A stretch of DNA of 64,000 bases from Pseudomonadota bacterium (GCA_030685065.1 JAUXQH010000121.1:1-64000), one strand, 5' to 3'. Positions 51,225-60,636 are shown, counted from the stretch's first letter. Numbers and translations: made by a program. The notes: generated from the sequence alone by a model not told the origin.

Positions 51225-52516
51225 CCGGCCCACTCCCCGACCGCGAGAGCGAACGCCTGGACTCCCGCTTCGAGGTGCACCCGCTCTGGCTCACCTTCGC
51301 CGACGTCGAGGCGGAGCGCGCGCGATGGGCCGACTTCGCGGTGGAGATCCTGAATTACACGCGGGTGGGCGTCCTCTTGCTCCTCGTCGTGTTTTCGGCC
51401 TTCGCCCTCAACGACTTCATGGTCTTCCCCGAGCAGCTCCCCCGCCTCCTCACGATCCGCTTCGGCGTGGTCGTCCCCTGCCTCGCGGCCGCGTTGGGGC
51501 TCGCGCTGTCGCCCGCGGCGTTTCCGTTCCTCCGCCGGTACATCCAGGAGTATCTGCTGGTGCTGGCGATCGTCGTGTGTGGGGGCATGATCGGGATGGG
51601 GTGGGTGATGGCCCCCGTCGCCACGCCGGAGCGCGTCTGGGTGGCCGGCCTCGGGTGCCTCGTCTGCCTGATGGGCGTGTACGGGTTCTCGCGGCTGCGT
51701 TTCGGGTACGCGGTGGGGGTCGGTCTCACCACGACGTTCCTCGCCGTCGGGCTGCTCTCGCGGGCGCCCCACAGCCCCGGCATCGGCGCCGCGCTCGCGA
51801 CGTTCGGCCTCGTGATGAACCTCGCCGGCGGGTGGACCACGCGCACCCTCGAGCTGCTCGGTCGGCGGGAGTTCGCGCAGCGGCTGCTCCTGGCCGAGGC
51901 GCGCGCGCGCTCCGAGGTGCTCCTGCGGAACGCGCTGCCGGCCGAGGTCGCGCGACGGCTCCGGGACGCCGGAGGCGAGCGCGTCGTCATCGCCGACCGG
52001 TACGACGCGGTGACCGTGGTGCTCGCGGACATCGTCGATTTCACGCCGCTGTGCGAGAGGCTCCCGGGAGAGGCGATCGCCGCGCTGCTCGACAGCCTCT
52101 ACAGCCGCTTCGACACCCTCTGCGAGGCCCATGGCGTCGAGAAGATCAAGACGCTCGGAGACGCGTGGCTCGCCGCGTCCGGGGTGCCACGCGCCCGGCC
52201 GGACCACGCCGAGGCGGCGGCGAGGCTCGCCCTCGAGATGCGCGCCGCCGCCGAGCAGATCGGGCCGGCGCTCCGGATCGGGATCCACACCGGTCCCGCG
52301 GTCGCCGGCGTGATCGGGCGCACCCGGTTCGCCTACGATCTGTGGGGGGACGCCGTTTCGGGCGCCGCGGCGATGGAGCGCGGCAGCCGGCCGGGTGGCA
52401 TCCGCGTGAGCCCGGCCACCGCCGCGCGCCTCGCCGATTCGTTCGTCCTCGTCGACGACGGGACCGGCGTTTGGTTGATGGGGGAGCGTGGGGAGGCGGA
52501 GCTGCGCGCTTCGTGA
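51221..52516 (+). CDS. Six-helix class III cyclase, C1-like half (metal Asp present)
   Basis: A 431-residue protein with the same layout: six helices (about 47-65, 77-98, 111-133, 139-160, 163-180, 187-207), a connector and a cyclase domain (~255-425). Both metal Asp are intact: D270 in VLADIVDFT and D314 in IKTLGDAWLAASG. However, the transition-state Asn and Arg positions are S380 and A384 (DLWGDAVSGAAAME), as in the C1 half of animal enzymes. It therefore needs a partner supplying Asn/Arg, which the upstream gene has. The GTG at 51221 follows GGGAGG and overlaps the upstream stop. Product expected: cAMP, judging from the Lys/Asp pair of the partner. Confidence 0.9.
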   Translation: MTGPLPDRESERLDSRFEVHPLWLTFADVEAERARWADFAVEILNYTRVGVLLLLVVFSAFALNDFMVFPEQLPRLLTIRFGVVVPCLAAALGLALSPAAFPFLRRYIQEYLLVLAIVVCGGMIGMGWVMAPVATPERVWVAGLGCLVCLMGVYGFSRLRFGYAVGVGLTTTFLAVGLLSRAPHSPGIGAALATFGLVMNLAGGWTTRTLELLGRREFAQRLLLAEARARSEVLLRNALPAEVARRLRDAGGERVVIADRYDAVTVVLADIVDFTPLCERLPGEAIAALLDSLYSRFDTLCEAHGVEKIKTLGDAWLAASGVPRARPDHAEAAARLALEMRAAAEQIGPALRIGIHTGPAVAGVIGRTRFAYDLWGDAVSGAAAMERGSRPGGIRVSPATAARLADSFVLVDDGTGVWLMGERGEAELRAS

Positions 52517-52610
52517 TCGCGTGGGCCGTCCACATCACGTCACGAGGGGCCCCCGGCGGGTTGCCCCACCCCCGAGGGGACGCTAAGCCGCGCGCGCTCT
52601 CGGGGTAAGC

Positions 52611-53705
52611 ATGGGTGGCATCCTCCTCTTGGAAGACGGACGCTCCTTCCGGGGCGAAGCGTTCGGCGCTCCCGCCACGAAGGTCGGCGAGATCGTATTC
52701 AACACCGCGATGACCGGGTACCAGGAGATCCTGACCGATCCGTCGTACCGCGAACAGATCGTCGTGATGACGACCGCACATGTCGGGAACTATGGGGTGA
52801 ACGCCGAGGACGTGGAGTCGGACGCCGTGCAGGCCTCCGGCTTCGTCGCGAGGCACTTCTCGCCCATCGCGTCGAACCACCGCAGCACCGGCACCCTGGC
52901 CGACTACCTGGCCGCCGCCGGGGTGCCCGGCGTCCACGGGATCGACACGCGCGCGCTCGTGCGCCACATCCGCGACAAGGGGGCGATGCGCGCGGTGATC
53001 TCGACCGAGGGGTTGGACGAGGCCGCGCTCCGCGCCCGCGTCGAGGCCTGGCCCGGCATGGTCGGGCGGGACCTCGTGAGCGAGGTGTCGACGCCCGTGC
53101 GGTACACCTTCGCGGAGGGGCCGGACGGGGCGCCGCGCATCCACACGCTCGATGGGGGAGTGAAGAAGAACCTCCTCCGCCTGTTCGCGCAGGCCGGTTG
53201 TCACGTCGAGGTGTTCCCCTCGAACACCCCCGCCGAGGCGCTCGCGGACGGCGCGACCGCCGTGTTCCTCTCGAACGGGCCGGGCGATCCCGCCGCCCTC
53301 CCGGGCATGGTGCGCGAGGTCAAGAAGCTCATCGGCAAGACGCCGCTGCTCGGGGTCTGCCTCGGCCACCAGCTCCTCGGGCTGGCGCTCGGCGCCGACA
53401 CCTTCAAGCTCCGCTTCGGCCACCGCGGCGGCAACCACCCGGTGCGCGACAACGAGACCGGACGCGTCGAGATCACGAGCCAGAACCACGGCTTCTGCGT
53501 CGATCCCGTGGGAGTGGAGCGCGCCGGTGCGCGGATCACGCACGTGAACCTGAACGACCACACGCTCGAGGGGTTCATGCACGCGGATCTCGGCGTCATC
53601 GCCGTGCAGTTCCACCCGGAGGCCGCGCCCGGACCGAACGACTCCGCGCACCTCCTCCTCGATCGGTTCCTGCGCTTCGCCGGCGTCGCCCGGAAGGACT
53701 CCTAA
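52611..53705 (+). CDS. carA: Carbamoyl-phosphate synthase small subunit
   Basis: A 364-residue glutamine amidotransferase subunit that feeds ammonia to CarB for arginine and pyrimidine synthesis. The N-terminal CarA domain has LLEDGRSFRGEAFG and FNTAMTGYQEILTDPSY. The class I GATase domain has the nucleophile in GVCLGHQLLGLALG, the FGHRGGNHPV block, SQNHGF and the His/Glu of VQFHPEAAPGP. Full length. 94 bp separate it from the cyclase stop; the gap is GC-rich with inverted G/C tracts but no clear promoter pair. carB follows with no gap. Confidence 0.98.
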   Translation: MGGILLLEDGRSFRGEAFGAPATKVGEIVFNTAMTGYQEILTDPSYREQIVVMTTAHVGNYGVNAEDVESDAVQASGFVARHFSPIASNHRSTGTLADYLAAAGVPGVHGIDTRALVRHIRDKGAMRAVISTEGLDEAALRARVEAWPGMVGRDLVSEVSTPVRYTFAEGPDGAPRIHTLDGGVKKNLLRLFAQAGCHVEVFPSNTPAEALADGATAVFLSNGPGDPAALPGMVREVKKLIGKTPLLGVCLGHQLLGLALGADTFKLRFGHRGGNHPVRDNETGRVEITSQNHGFCVDPVGVERAGARITHVNLNDHTLEGFMHADLGVIAVQFHPEAAPGPNDSAHLLLDRFLRFAGVARKDS

Positions 53706-56700
53706 ATGCCGCGTCGCACCGATCTCCACAGCATCCTCGTCATCGGCTCGGGCCCGATCGTGATCGGCCAGGCGTGCGAGTTCGACTACTCCGGCACCCA
53801 GGCCTGCAAGGCGCTCAAGGCGCTCGGCTATCGGGTGATCCTGATCAATTCGAACCCCGCCACCATCATGACCGACCCGGACGTGGCGGACGCGACGTAC
53901 ATCGAGCCGCTCACGGCCGACTTCGCGGAGCAGATCATCGCGCGCGAGCGCCCGGACGCCATCTTGCCGACCGTCGGCGGGCAGACCGGCCTGAACCTCG
54001 CGCTTGCCCTGCACGAGCGCGGCACGCTCCTGAAGTACGGCGTCGAGCTCATCGGCGCGAAGCCCGAGGCCATCGCGCTCGCGGAGGATCGCGAGCTCTT
54101 CAAGGCGGCGATGGAGGAGATCGGAGCGGGCGTGCCGAAGGCCGGCGTCGCGCGCACGATCGCCGAGGCCGAGGCCATCGTCGCGGACATCGGGCTCCCG
54201 GCGGTCATCCGCCCCTCGTTCACGCTCGGCGGCTCCGGCGGCGGCATCGCCTACAACCTCGACGAGCTGCGGGACATCGTGGGCCAGGGCCTCGATCTGT
54301 CGCCCACCCGCCAGGTGCTGGTCGAGGAGAGCGTGATCGGCTGGAAGGAGTTCGAGCTCGAGGTCATGCGGGACCTCGCCGACAACGTCATCATCGTGTG
54401 CTCGATCGAGAACGTCGATCCCATGGGCGTGCACACGGGGGACTCGGTCACCGTCGCCCCCGCGCAGACGCTCTCCGATCGCGAGTACCAGGCCCTGCGG
54501 GACCTCTCGCTCCGCATCATCCGCCGCATCGGCGTCGAGACCGGCGGGTCCAACATCCAGTTCGCCATCTCGCCCACCACCGGCGAGATCCGCGTCATCG
54601 AGATGAACCCGCGCGTGTCGCGCTCGTCCGCGCTCGCGTCGAAGGCCACCGGCTTCCCCATCGCGAAGATCGCGGCCCAGCTCGCCGTCGGCCTCACGCT
54701 CGACGAGATCAGCAACGACATCACCCGGGTCACCCCCGCGTGCTTCGAGCCGGCGATCGACTACGTCATCGTCAAGATCCCGCGCTGGAACTTCGAGAAG
54801 TTCCCCGGCGCAGGCCGCGGGCTCGGCACCCAGATGAAGAGCGTGGGCGAGGTCATGGGCATCGGCCGCACGTTCGACGAGGCGCTCGGAAAGGCGATCG
54901 CCTCGCTCGAAGGCGGCTACCCCGACGTGACCAACCTCTCGGACGACAGGCTCCGCGAGCGCATCGCGCTCCCGACGCCCGACCGGCTCGCCGCCCTGCT
55001 CGAGGCCCTCCGGCGCGGGTTCACCCCCGAGTCCATCCACGACGCCTCCCGCATCGACCCCTGGTTCCTCGCGCGCATGGCGGCGCTCGTCGGCTCCCAG
55101 CGCCGCTTCGAGGGGCGCCCGCTCTCGGTGCTCACGGCCGAGGAGCTCCGCTCCGCCAAGCGCGCCGGCGTGACCGACGCAGCGCTCGCCCGGCTCACCG
55201 GTGCCTCGGAGGACAAGGTCACCGCGCGTCGGGAGGCGCTCGGCGTTCACCCCGTCTACAAGCGGGTGGACACCTGCGCCGCGGAGTTCGAGAGCCACAC
55301 GCCCTACCTGTACTCGTCCTACGAGGACGAGGACGAGGCGGGCGATCTGGAGAAGGCGCGCGTGGTCGTGCTCGGCAACGGGCCGAACCGCATCGGCCAG
55401 GGCCTCGAATTCGATTATTGCTGCTGCCACGCCGCGTATGCCGTCCGCGAGATGGGGTACGCCGCGGTGATGGTCAACTGCAACCCGGAGACCGTGTCGA
55501 CCGACTACGACACCTCCGACAAGCTCTACTTCGAGCCGGTCACCGCCGAGCACGTGCGCGGCGTGGTGCGGCGCGAGCAGCCCCTCGGCGTCGTGTTGCA
55601 GTTCGGCGGGCAGACCCCCCTCAAGCTCTCCCACCGCGTCGGAACCGTGCTCGGCACGCAGCCCGACGCCATCGACGTGTGCGAGGACCGCAAGCGCTTC
55701 TCCGCGCTGATGAACCGGCTCGGGATCCGCCAGCCCGACGGCGAGATGGTGGCCGACCGCGAGGGCAGCTGGGCCGCCGCCGCGCGCCTCGGGTACCCGC
55801 TGCTCGTGCGGCCCTCCTACGTGCTCGGCGGCCGCGCCATGAAGCTCTGCTTCGACGACGCGGACTTCCACGCCGCGGTCGACGAGGCGATCCGTGTCAG
55901 CGAGGACCACCCCCTCCTCATCGACCGCTTCCTCGAGGGCGCCGTCGAGTACGACGTGGACGCGCTGTGCGACGGCACGGACGTGCACGTGGTCGGCATC
56001 ATGGAGCACATCGAGGAGGCCGGCGTCCACTCCGGTGACTCGACCACGATCTTCCCGGCGATCCAGCTCTCCCCCGAGAACCGTCGCGAGATGGAGGACA
56101 TCGTCCGTCGCATCGCGCTCGACGTAGGCGTGCTCGGCCTCGTGAACGTGCAGTTCGCCGTCCAGAACGGCGTCGTCTACGTGATCGAGGTGAATCCGCG
56201 CGCCTCGCGCACGGTTCCGTACCTCGCCAAGGCCACGGGCATCCCGGTCGCGCGCTACGCCACGCGCCTGCTCCTCGGCCAGAAGATCGCCGACCTCGGA
56301 GATCTCCGCCCCTGGGGCCGCGGCATGTACTTCGTCAAGGCGCCGGTCTTCCCCTGGCGTCGGTTCGCCGGCGTCGACACCATCCTCGGCCCGGAGATGC
56401 GGTCGACGGGCGAGGTCATGGGCGCGGGCTGGAGCTTCGGCGAGGCGTACGCCAAGGCGCTCATCGCGAGCGGCATGACGCTCCCGACGGAGGGCGGCGT
56501 CTTCATGTCCTTCCGCGACGGCGACAAGCACGAGGCCGGCCCCATCGCGGGCGCGCTCCGCCAGATGGGCTTCCGCCTGTACGCGACCGGCGGCACCGCC
56601 CGCGCGCTGACGGAGGCCGGGGTCGAGGTGGAGCGGGTCTACAAGGTGCGCGAGGGGCGGCCCGACGTGGTGGACCTCATCAAGAACGGTCAGATCCAGC

Positions 56701-56891
56701 TGGTGATCAACACGCCGCTCGGCAAGAAGGCCCAATACGACGAGGCCGCCATGCGCCTCGCGGGCCTGCGGTTCGGCGTGCCGTGTGTCACCAATCTCCA
56801 GGCGGCGCGGGTGTTGCCGGCGGCCATCCGGAGCCTGCGCGCCGGGGAGCTGCGGGTCGTCAAGCTGCAGGAGATTCGTCGGCCGACGTAG
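53706..56891 (+). CDS. carB: Carbamoyl-phosphate synthase large subunit
   Basis: A 1061-residue enzyme with the two homologous ATP-grasp halves that make carboxyphosphate and then carbamoyl phosphate. First half: VIGSGPIVIGQACEFDYSGTQACKAL, then PTVGGQTGLNLAL and EMNPRVSRSSALASKATG. The oligomerisation domain follows, then the second half from about residue 560 (VVLGNGPNRIGQGLEFDYCCCH, VQFAVQNGVVYVIEVNPRASRTVP) and the C-terminal MGS-like allosteric domain (LYATGGTARALTEAGVEV). ATG 53706 abuts the carA TAA. Confidence 0.98.
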   Translation: MPRRTDLHSILVIGSGPIVIGQACEFDYSGTQACKALKALGYRVILINSNPATIMTDPDVADATYIEPLTADFAEQIIARERPDAILPTVGGQTGLNLALALHERGTLLKYGVELIGAKPEAIALAEDRELFKAAMEEIGAGVPKAGVARTIAEAEAIVADIGLPAVIRPSFTLGGSGGGIAYNLDELRDIVGQGLDLSPTRQVLVEESVIGWKEFELEVMRDLADNVIIVCSIENVDPMGVHTGDSVTVAPAQTLSDREYQALRDLSLRIIRRIGVETGGSNIQFAISPTTGEIRVIEMNPRVSRSSALASKATGFPIAKIAAQLAVGLTLDEISNDITRVTPACFEPAIDYVIVKIPRWNFEKFPGAGRGLGTQMKSVGEVMGIGRTFDEALGKAIASLEGGYPDVTNLSDDRLRERIALPTPDRLAALLEALRRGFTPESIHDASRIDPWFLARMAALVGSQRRFEGRPLSVLTAEELRSAKRAGVTDAALARLTGASEDKVTARREALGVHPVYKRVDTCAAEFESHTPYLYSSYEDEDEAGDLEKARVVVLGNGPNRIGQGLEFDYCCCHAAYAVREMGYAAVMVNCNPETVSTDYDTSDKLYFEPVTAEHVRGVVRREQPLGVVLQFGGQTPLKLSHRVGTVLGTQPDAIDVCEDRKRFSALMNRLGIRQPDGEMVADREGSWAAAARLGYPLLVRPSYVLGGRAMKLCFDDADFHAAVDEAIRVSEDHPLLIDRFLEGAVEYDVDALCDGTDVHVVGIMEHIEEAGVHSGDSTTIFPAIQLSPENRREMEDIVRRIALDVGVLGLVNVQFAVQNGVVYVIEVNPRASRTVPYLAKATGIPVARYATRLLLGQKIADLGDLRPWGRGMYFVKAPVFPWRRFAGVDTILGPEMRSTGEVMGAGWSFGEAYAKALIASGMTLPTEGGVFMSFRDGDKHEAGPIAGALRQMGFRLYATGGTARALTEAGVEVERVYKVREGRPDVVDLIKNGQIQLVINTPLGKKAQYDEAAMRLAGLRFGVPCVTNLQAARVLPAAIRSLRAGELRVVKLQEIRRPT

Positions 56892-56929
56892 GCCGCACGC
56901 CGCGATAGGTCCGTCGCGAGGATCCCCGG

Positions 56930-57787
56930 ATGGAACGTGATCTCGTCGGAAAGGTGATGTTGGTGACGGGCGCGAGCAGCGGGATCGGGCTCGAAGCCGG
57001 CGTGCAGCTCGCGGCGCGCGGGGCCGAGGTCATCCTGGTCGCGCGGGACCGTACGCGCGGGGAGGCGGCCCTGGCGGACGTGCGGCAGCGCGCCGGTTCA
57101 GAGAAGGTCAGCCTGATGCTCTGCGATCTGTCCTCGCAGGCCGCGATCCGTGCCTTTGCCGCGGAGTTCCTGGAGCGTCACGACCGGCTCGACGTGCTGG
57201 TGAACAACGCCGGCGGCGTCAGCGATCACCGCACGGTCACCGTCGACGGCATCGAGCAGACCTTCGCGGTGAACCACCTCGCGTACTTCCAGCTCACGCT
57301 CCTCCTGCTCGATCTGCTCGAGCGATCCGCCCCCTCCCGCGTCGTCAACGTCGCGAGCCGCGGTCACGAACGCGGGACGATGGACATCGAGGATCCCGGC
57401 TACGAGAAGGGCGGCTACTCGATCATGGGCGCGTACTGCCGTTCGAAGTTGGGGAACGTGCTGTTCACCAACGAGCTGGCCCGGCGAATGGCGGGTCGCG
57501 GCGTCACCGCGAACAGCGTCCACCCGGGCGGGGTAGCGACCAACATCTGGTCCCGCGCACCCGGCTGGGCAAAACCCTTCATCGCGGTCATCGGTTGGTT
57601 CGCGCTCATCCCCCCCTCCCAGGGCGCGCGCCCCCTGGTGCATCTCGCCGGCAGCGCTGAGATGGAGGGACGAACCGGAGAATACTGGCACGAACTCCGG
57701 CGCAAGGAGCCCTCGGCCCTCGCCCGGGACGCGGACCTCGCGGCGCGGCTCTGGGCGCGCAGCGCCGAGCTGGTGGGCGTGGGCTGA
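56930..57787 (+). CDS. Retinol-dehydrogenase-like SDR
   Basis: A 285-residue short-chain dehydrogenase. TGASSGIGLEAGVQLAARGAEVILVARD is the NAD(P) site (~14-41; Arg after the second strand suggests NADP). NNAG is at ~89-92, Ser in NVASRGH, Y-C-R-S-K is the catalytic YxxxK and VHPGGVATNI follows. The LSSQAAIRAFAAEFLERHDRLDVL and HLAYFQLTLLLLDLL blocks fit the retinol dehydrogenase/WWOX-like branch, whose bacterial members act on unknown lipids or alcohols. ATG 56930; 38 bp after carB, so perhaps transcribed with it. Confidence 0.88.
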   Translation: MERDLVGKVMLVTGASSGIGLEAGVQLAARGAEVILVARDRTRGEAALADVRQRAGSEKVSLMLCDLSSQAAIRAFAAEFLERHDRLDVLVNNAGGVSDHRTVTVDGIEQTFAVNHLAYFQLTLLLLDLLERSAPSRVVNVASRGHERGTMDIEDPGYEKGGYSIMGAYCRSKLGNVLFTNELARRMAGRGVTANSVHPGGVATNIWSRAPGWAKPFIAVIGWFALIPPSQGARPLVHLAGSAEMEGRTGEYWHELRRKEPSALARDADLAARLWARSAELVGVG

Positions 57788-57802
57788 TCGCTCACGCGCG
57801 TG

Positions 57803-59722
57803 TCACGGGCAGGGCCAAGCTCCCAACGTGACGACGTTGTCGTCCTCCACGCACTCGGCCACCTCACCCGCGGCGTCCAGGGTGGCGGTGAGCGCGCCGG
57901 CGCCCCACTCCACACGTTCGAGCACGATCGGGCCGAGGACCGCGCCGGATCCCGTCGTGACGCCCGTGACGCGCTCGACGTGGACCTCTACGCCGTCCTC
58001 GCGGACGAAGCTCACGTTGAAGGGCCCGGCGTCGACAAGGCCGGCGTTGGCGACCGGGAGCCAGAGATCCACCCGTCCGAGGGCACACGTATCGAGACAG
58101 ATGTCCGGCGCCGCGGGCACGAGGTCGGCGAGCCAGTGCGACGGACCGAGCTCGGTGCCGCCGGCACGGAAGTTGTTCCATGTCGCCCAGTTGGGCGCCT
58201 GGACGGCCGGGATGCCGCCATCCCCCTCGACGTTGGTGATGTGGTAGGCGTGCTGATTCCAGATGGGCCGCGCGGGCGCCCAGGAGAGGTTGGCGTCGCC
58301 GATGACGGTGATGCCGTTCCACCCGCTGCCCGAACCGTGGTTGGTCGACGCGACGACGATCTCGGCCTGGTCGTCGTGGTCCACGTCGGCGATCACCGGG
58401 TACTCCCAAGCCGTGCCGTGGGTGTGGCCGTCCGCCTGCCACCGGGTGGCGCCGGTCGCGCCGTCGAAGATGTAGAGCGCCACCTCGTCGGCGAACACGA
58501 CCTCGGCCGCGCCGTCCGCGTCGAAGTCGAACACCGCCGAGCCTGTCGCCGAGGAGGAATAGTCCTGGATGGTGGCGCTCCACAAGACGGAGCCGTCCGT
58601 GTCGAGCACGGTGTAGGCGGTGCTCCCCGCGACACCGATCTCGGCGGCGCCATCCCCGTCGAAGTCGGCCACGGTGGGCGGCCCGCCCCCTCCCGCGCCG
58701 GTGCTCGCCGACCAGAGCAGCGTGCCGTCGGGCTTCCAGACGTAGACCCCCCCGACGCTGTGCACGGTGGTGATGATCTCGGGCCCGCCGTCGCCGTCGA
58801 TGTCGCCGATGGCGGAGAAGCCGTCCGGCAGCCCGCTCTGGGACAGGATGGCGCCGTCGGTGTCGTAGAGGGTGTTGCCCGCGGCGATCTCCATGGCGCC
58901 GTCGCCGTCGACGTCGACCGGCACCGAGATGCTGCCCCAGCCGATGTTGGAGTCGGGGCGCCCGAGCCCCGCGGCGCCGATCCAGCGCTCGGTCCCGTCG
59001 GCATCGAGCACGATCTGCCCGACGACAACCTCGACCAGGCCGTCACCGTCGAGGTCCGCGAGGGAGGGGTAGCTGTACACCGACGTCGCGATGCCGGTGT
59101 ACACCCACTTCGGCGTGCCGTCGGCCTCGAAGGCCACGATCCCGCCCGTGTTGGTGATGGTCACCAGATCGGGCAGGCCATCCCCCTCGAGGTCCCCGAT
59201 CGCCACCCCGCCGCGGTTGGACACGGCGTACGAAGCCCCGTCCACCGAGAAGCCGCCCACGCTCAGGATCTCGGCGGTGCCATCACCGGAGACGACGCGG
59301 AGGTAGCCGGGCAGCGACGTGTCGCTCGTGGTGCTGGAGAACACCGTGTAGGCGATGTCGGGGATGTCGTTCGTGTCGATCGCGCCATCGCCGTTGTCGT
59401 CCGTCAGGTTTCCGACGGCGGGCATGACGTACGGGTGCTTGTAGCTGGGCTCCGTCGCGTATTCGAGGGTGCCCTCGGTGGTCCACTCCACCACCGGATC
59501 GAAGGTGCCCGGGACCGGCTCGTTGAGGCAGGCGGGATCGACGGGAACGGTCGGGGCGACGGGCGCCTCGAAGCCGACGCAGGTCGGATCCTCCACGATC
59601 CCCGAGTCCAGGCTGGTGTCGACCGGAGCGGTGTCCGGGACCGGATCGTCGACCGGCTCGGGGATCTTGGTGACGTCGTACTCCGAGCAGCCGGCGAGGA
59701 GGACGAGCAGGGGGAGTCGCAT
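57803..59722 (-). CDS. FG-GAP/VCBS repeat lipoprotein with C-terminal CARDB-like domain
   Basis: A 639-residue lipoprotein: MRLPLLVLLAGC gives the lipidated Cys at residue 12, followed by an acidic Pro/Asp linker. Residues ~80-500 form a seven-bladed-type propeller of FG-GAP/VCBS repeats with calcium loops (DDNGDGAIDTNDI, DLEGDGLPDLV, DLDGDGLVEVV, DVDGDGAMEI, DIDGDGGPEI, DFDGDGAAEI, DFDADGAAEV, DVDHDDQAEI). The last ~110 residues resemble a CARDB adhesion domain. Surface-exposed, probably adhesive. The ATG at 59722 gives the lipobox; the upstream frame would overlap a divergent gene. Confidence 0.85.
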   Translation of the reverse strand: MRLPLLVLLAGCSEYDVTKIPEPVDDPVPDTAPVDTSLDSGIVEDPTCVGFEAPVAPTVPVDPACLNEPVPGTFDPVVEWTTEGTLEYATEPSYKHPYVMPAVGNLTDDNGDGAIDTNDIPDIAYTVFSSTTSDTSLPGYLRVVSGDGTAEILSVGGFSVDGASYAVSNRGGVAIGDLEGDGLPDLVTITNTGGIVAFEADGTPKWVYTGIATSVYSYPSLADLDGDGLVEVVVGQIVLDADGTERWIGAAGLGRPDSNIGWGSISVPVDVDGDGAMEIAAGNTLYDTDGAILSQSGLPDGFSAIGDIDGDGGPEIITTVHSVGGVYVWKPDGTLLWSASTGAGGGGPPTVADFDGDGAAEIGVAGSTAYTVLDTDGSVLWSATIQDYSSSATGSAVFDFDADGAAEVVFADEVALYIFDGATGATRWQADGHTHGTAWEYPVIADVDHDDQAEIVVASTNHGSGSGWNGITVIGDANLSWAPARPIWNQHAYHITNVEGDGGIPAVQAPNWATWNNFRAGGTELGPSHWLADLVPAAPDICLDTCALGRVDLWLPVANAGLVDAGPFNVSFVREDGVEVHVERVTGVTTGSGAVLGPIVLERVEWGAGALTATLDAAGEVAECVEDDNVVTLGAWPCP

Positions 59723-59768
59723 CCCGGCATCGTACGCCACCGCGGGGTTTGACCGATCCAGCACCCTG

Positions 59769-60143
59769 GTGCTCGGCGCGTGCGTCACCAACGAGATCCT
59801 CGCGGGCCTCACGCTCGGCGCGGGCGGGAACGTGCAACTCGCCGGCATCAATGGGGACGTCGAGCTGAGCGGTGCGGGCGGGACGTTGGTCGATCCTCAC
59901 GGATCCACCGCGCTCGGCGTGGGCCAGCTCGTGCTGTCGATCTCCAAGGGCTGGGAGTCCAACTGGTTCCGGACGGATCTGGCGGTCGATTACAGCACCG
60001 ACCGCGAGATCCTCGAGCTGTCGGGCTTCGCCGTCGATCGCACCCACGACTACGAGTTCAGGCTCAGTCTGTACGAGACCACGCTCGAGCGGGCGATCCT
60101 CTCGGGGGTCCGCTACGACCTCGCGGACGTGCAACGACGCTGA
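59769..60143 (+). CDS. Small beta-rich protein, unknown (start uncertain)
   Basis: About 124 residues. The part from GGNVQLAGINGDVEL to the end (WFRTDLAVDYSTDREILELSGFAVDRTHDYEF) has a balanced composition unlike the Arg/Ala-rich frames in antisense, which favours a real gene. No family recognised. GTG 59769 is the best start after the divergent lipoprotein gene; a later GTG at 59831 is possible. It may be monocistronic. Confidence 0.5.
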   Translation: MLGACVTNEILAGLTLGAGGNVQLAGINGDVELSGAGGTLVDPHGSTALGVGQLVLSISKGWESNWFRTDLAVDYSTDREILELSGFAVDRTHDYEFRLSLYETTLERAILSGVRYDLADVQRR

Positions 60144-60252
60144 TCCGCGGGAGGGCCGCGCCGCTCTCCGTGACGGCGGCCCACGCCCGCCGCGACGAGG
60201 CTAAAGGGGCGCACGCGCGCGGCGAGCCTCGTCTCGGGCGACGGGAGCGTTG

Positions 60253-60636
60253 GTGGATCACGATCTCGAACTCGAAGAGCTGTTCGTCACGAGCTTCGTG
60301 AAGAAGGACGAGCGCGCGAAGCTCCGCCGCTGGCTCGCGGACGCGAGCGGGGGCGGGCGGGATCGGGTCCGGGACAAGCTGCCCCACCGCTTCGAGGCGC
60401 TCCTCGACCCGCGCTTCGTCGTCGCGGAGGGCGTCGCGTCGAGCTTCGAGCGGGGGCGGAGGCCGCGGTACCACATCGCCGCGAACCGCGGCCTCGACGC
60501 CCGCTGGATGTCCGAGCACGACTTCCGTCTGGAGAACGGCGGGTACTACGACGCGTTGATCGCCATCCTGGATCCCGAGCACGCCGCGCTGTACGTGCCC
60601 GAGGGCGGCACGAAGCGGGTGTACCTGGTCCGATAG
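60253..60636 (+). CDS. Small cytoplasmic protein, unknown
   Basis: A 127-residue protein with mixed charge. The N-terminal helical part (LEELFVTSFVKKDERAKLRRWLADA) is followed by an alpha/beta region (FEALLDPRFVVAE, YYDALIAILDPEHAALYVPEG). No recognised family, no signal peptide. The GTG at 60253 has GGGAG 5 bases upstream; a TTG immediately before it is a weaker alternative. 109 bp after the previous gene. Confidence 0.65.
   Translation: MDHDLELEELFVTSFVKKDERAKLRRWLADASGGGRDRVRDKLPHRFEALLDPRFVVAEGVASSFERGRRPRYHIAANRGLDARWMSEHDFRLENGGYYDALIAILDPEHAALYVPEGGTKRVYLVR

Noticed and set aside
52146..56735. 1529-codon open frame antisense to carA-carB and the second cyclase
   Set aside because: Arises from GC3-rich codons on the opposite strand; carA and carB are unmistakable and complete, and the antisense product is low-complexity.
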